Positions 62,710-64,000 of a DNA stretch of 64,000 nt are shown here, one piece after another. The notes under the pieces were generated by a model, which was not told the origin of the DNA, did not search any database, and saw nothing but the letters and a program-made list of their open reading frames with translations. The DNA comes from Burkholderiaceae bacterium. GTDB lineage: Bacteria; Pseudomonadota; Gammaproteobacteria; Burkholderiales; Burkholderiaceae_D. Location of the stretch: positions 62,001 through 126,000 of the forward strand of contig JAGTRJ010000014.1 of NCBI GenBank assembly GCA_018261755.1, given 5' to 3'. The first letter of the stretch is position 1, and every line of letters starts with the position of its first letter. Position numbers and translations under genes: made by a program.

Positions 62710-63033
62710 TTGAGCGACAACCTGTTCTCGCCCGTGCCGCCGTCAGCCGACGAAGTCTATACCGAATTGCTGGCGCGACCCGGTGTCCGGATTGAACGTA
62801 TCGTTTCAACCGGCCAGGCCAGCCCGCCAGGATTCTGGTACGACCAGCCGGAGGCGGAGTGGGTGCTGTTGCTGGCGGGCGAGGCGCTGCTGCGCTTTGA
62901 GGATGAGCCGCAACCGCGCCGGCTGCGCGCTGGCGATTTCGTCGATATCGCGTCGCACCGGCGCCATCGGGTCGAGTGGACCGACCCGCTTCAGCCGACC
63001 ATCTGGCTGGCAGTGTTTTACTCCGCAGCCTGA
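62710..63033 (+). CDS. Cupin-domain protein
   Basis: The 107-residue protein is a single cupin barrel: GFWYDQPEAEWVLLLAGEALLRFEDE near residues 41-66 carries the first cupin motif with Glu in place of several His residues, and RAGDFVDIASHRRHRVEW near 73-90 the second. It starts with TTG 62710, with GGAGG six bases upstream. Small cupins bind metals or sugars; this one may be a phosphoribosyl- or nucleotide-binding protein, but I cannot name a ligand. Its 3' end overlaps the REC-GGDEF gene by 16 bp on the opposite strand. Confidence 0.78.
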   Translation: MSDNLFSPVPPSADEVYTELLARPGVRIERIVSTGQASPPGFWYDQPEAEWVLLLAGEALLRFEDEPQPRRLRAGDFVDIASHRRHRVEWTDPLQPTIWLAVFYSAA

Positions 63034-63950
63034 GCGCTGTCCAGACCGCAAATCCGGTTTCTGCCCTGTTCCTTGGCGCGGTACAGCATCGTATCGGCCA
63101 GCTTCAGCAGCGTTTCGGCGCCGCCGCCGCTGGCGGGCGTGAGGGTGGCGAAGCCGACGCTGATGGTGACATGGCTGGCCGCGCGCGACAGCGGGTGCGG
63201 CAGCGCCAGCAATTCGACCGTTTCCCGGAACCGCGCCGCGACTTCGCGCGCGCCGTCAGCATCGGTATCCGGCAACAGCGCGATGAATTCCTCACCGCCA
63301 TAACGCGCGACCAGATCGCCGGCGCGGTTGACTCCCTGCGCCAGTGCCTCGGCCACCTTCGTCAGGCAGCGGTCGCCGCCGGCATGGCCGAAATGGTCGT
63401 TGTATTCCTTGAAGTGATCGATGTCGAGGATGAGCAGCGACAGCCGCTCGCCATCGCGCCGTGCGCGCAGCCATTCATCCGCCAGCGTTTGGTCAAATCG
63501 CCGCCGGTTGGGAATGCCGGTCAGGCCGTCGAGCATGGCCAGCGATTCGAGCAGATCGGTTTTCTGTTTCAGTTCGATGTGGTTGCGCACGCGCGCGGTC
63601 ACGATCGGCAGATGGAATGGCTTGACGATGTAATCGACCGCGCCGAGCTTCAGCCCGTATTCCTCGTCTGCCGCTTCGGCGCGCGCGGTGACGAAAATCA
63701 CTGGCACGTTGCGTGTTTCCGGCGCGGATTTCAGCCGGCGGCAGATTTCGTAGCCATCCATTTCTGGCATCATCACGTCCAGCAGGAGCAGATCGGGTGG
63801 GCCGACGTGAGCGATCAGATCAAGCGCTTCCCTGCCGCTGGTGGCGACGCGGATACGGTAATCGCGCCGCAGCGATTCTGCCAGCACGCGGATATTGGCC
63901 GGCGTATCGTCCACGATCATCACCGATGGCTTGTTGGGCTTTTTGATCAT
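63018..63950 (-). CDS. REC-GGDEF diguanylate cyclase response regulator
   Basis: The 310-residue protein has a receiver domain (residues 8-125; phospho-acceptor Asp in LLLLDVMMPEMDG near 57, Lys in YIVKPFHLP near 110) and a GGDEF domain (about 135-305) with the active-site variant GGEEF in RYGGEEFIALLPDTDA near 218. It should make cyclic-di-GMP on phosphorylation, controlling adhesion or pilus behaviour. The RxxD inhibitory site upstream of GGEEF is not obvious to me. Its ATG overlaps the stop of the upstream gene at the right edge (ATGA), so it is coupled to that gene, likely its sensor kinase. Confidence 0.9.
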   Translation of the reverse strand: MIKKPNKPSVMIVDDTPANIRVLAESLRRDYRIRVATSGREALDLIAHVGPPDLLLLDVMMPEMDGYEICRRLKSAPETRNVPVIFVTARAEAADEEYGLKLGAVDYIVKPFHLPIVTARVRNHIELKQKTDLLESLAMLDGLTGIPNRRRFDQTLADEWLRARRDGERLSLLILDIDHFKEYNDHFGHAGGDRCLTKVAEALAQGVNRAGDLVARYGGEEFIALLPDTDADGAREVAARFRETVELLALPHPLSRAASHVTISVGFATLTPASGGGAETLLKLADTMLYRAKEQGRNRICGLDSAQAAE

Positions 63951-64000
63951 GTGGCCTCCACGGACAGTTGCAGGCTGGATAGCGCGGCTTTGGCGCGGGC
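63947..64000 (-). CDS. C-terminal end of the gene upstream of the REC-GGDEF regulator (partial)
   Basis: Seventeen residues are visible up to the window edge, with a stop TGA at 63947-63949 overlapping the regulator ATG (ATGA). The Ala/Ser/Leu-rich tail is uninformative. By context it is probably a sensor histidine kinase in the same operon, but this is an inference. Confidence 0.4.
   Translation of the reverse strand, partial: ARAKAALSSLQLSVEAT

Noticed and set aside
1-64000. tRNA, rRNA or 4.5S RNA genes
   Set aside because: I found no tRNA-like T-loop pattern or cloverleaf candidate and no rRNA-like stretch; the sequence is dense in coding genes and I cannot exclude a very short RNA gene.

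Overview
The window looks like chromosomal DNA of an oxalate-degrading betaproteobacterium of the family Oxalobacteraceae, most likely Oxalobacter or a close relative. The main grounds are a formyl-CoA:oxalate CoA-transferase (frc, 45474-46748) that follows the Oxalobacter formigenes enzyme block by block, an OFA-family oxalate/formate antiporter (51043-52326) that keeps the substrate-binding Arg and Lys of OxlT, and formate-tetrahydrofolate ligase, a glyoxylate-type aminotransferase and a tartronate-semialdehyde-reductase-like enzyme. Together these suit a cell that lives on oxalate, formate and glyoxylate. Local gene orders (yggS-proC beside pilT-pilU; PP0621-pilS-pilR-ampD; ribF-ileS-lspA-coaBC-dut) are typical of Burkholderiales. 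By eye the window seems richer in G+C than published O. formigenes genomes, so the species is left open.

Layout. 0-10.6 kb: end of a probable MFS transporter, a hydroxyacid dehydrogenase, a PagL-like lipid A deacylase, proC-yggS, the type IV pilus retraction ATPases pilT/pilU, the pilS/pilR regulators, ampD, and yggT with a DUF167 gene. 10.7-24.9 kb: a histone-H1-like protein built on 51-bp tandem repeats, an ATM1-type ABC exporter, the aminotransferase/ketopantoate-reductase pair, fhs, ffh, a SWIB-domain protein with an H1-like tail, a lytic transglycosylase, proS, rppH and a CNP1-like protein. 25-38 kb: an unrecognised protein, two overlapping Cache-domain ORFs that look like one split gene, DUF1345, a GST, an orphan ParA, an HDOD protein, glnS, a LuxR-type response regulator, a phosphatase, a PEBP protein and tex. 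38-55 kb: a SWIM/SNF2 helicase, dps, an esterase, an unusual AAA ATPase, then the oxalate/sulfur section (frc, two YeeE/YedE half-transporters, a sigma-54 activator, a Sel1 protein, the OFA transporter), a thioesterase and an orphan peptide-binding protein. 55-64 kb: ribF-ileS-lspA-coaBC-dut, a degenerate M48-type lipoprotein, a cupin and a REC-GGDEF regulator. No tRNA, rRNA, CRISPR array, prophage or insertion sequence was seen.

The most striking unannotated structure is a dispersed element of about 80 bp, present six times (near 5.5, 14.3, 21.8, 24.9, 38.5 and 53.1 kb), always between genes or across a stop codon. The copies have diverged in sequence but keep a rigid geometry: a G-rich GTAT box, then 51 bp to an inverted ATAC box, then 12 bp to a second GTAT box. 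The two GTAT boxes are 63 bp apart in five copies and 62 in the sixth, six turns of B-DNA at 10.5 bp per turn. Other points for a second look are the split Cache/CheW gene, three genes with Lys/Ala-rich histone-like segments, a protease-like lipoprotein without its HExxH motif, and tandem short repeats and a long hairpin upstream of the YeeE/YedE pair.
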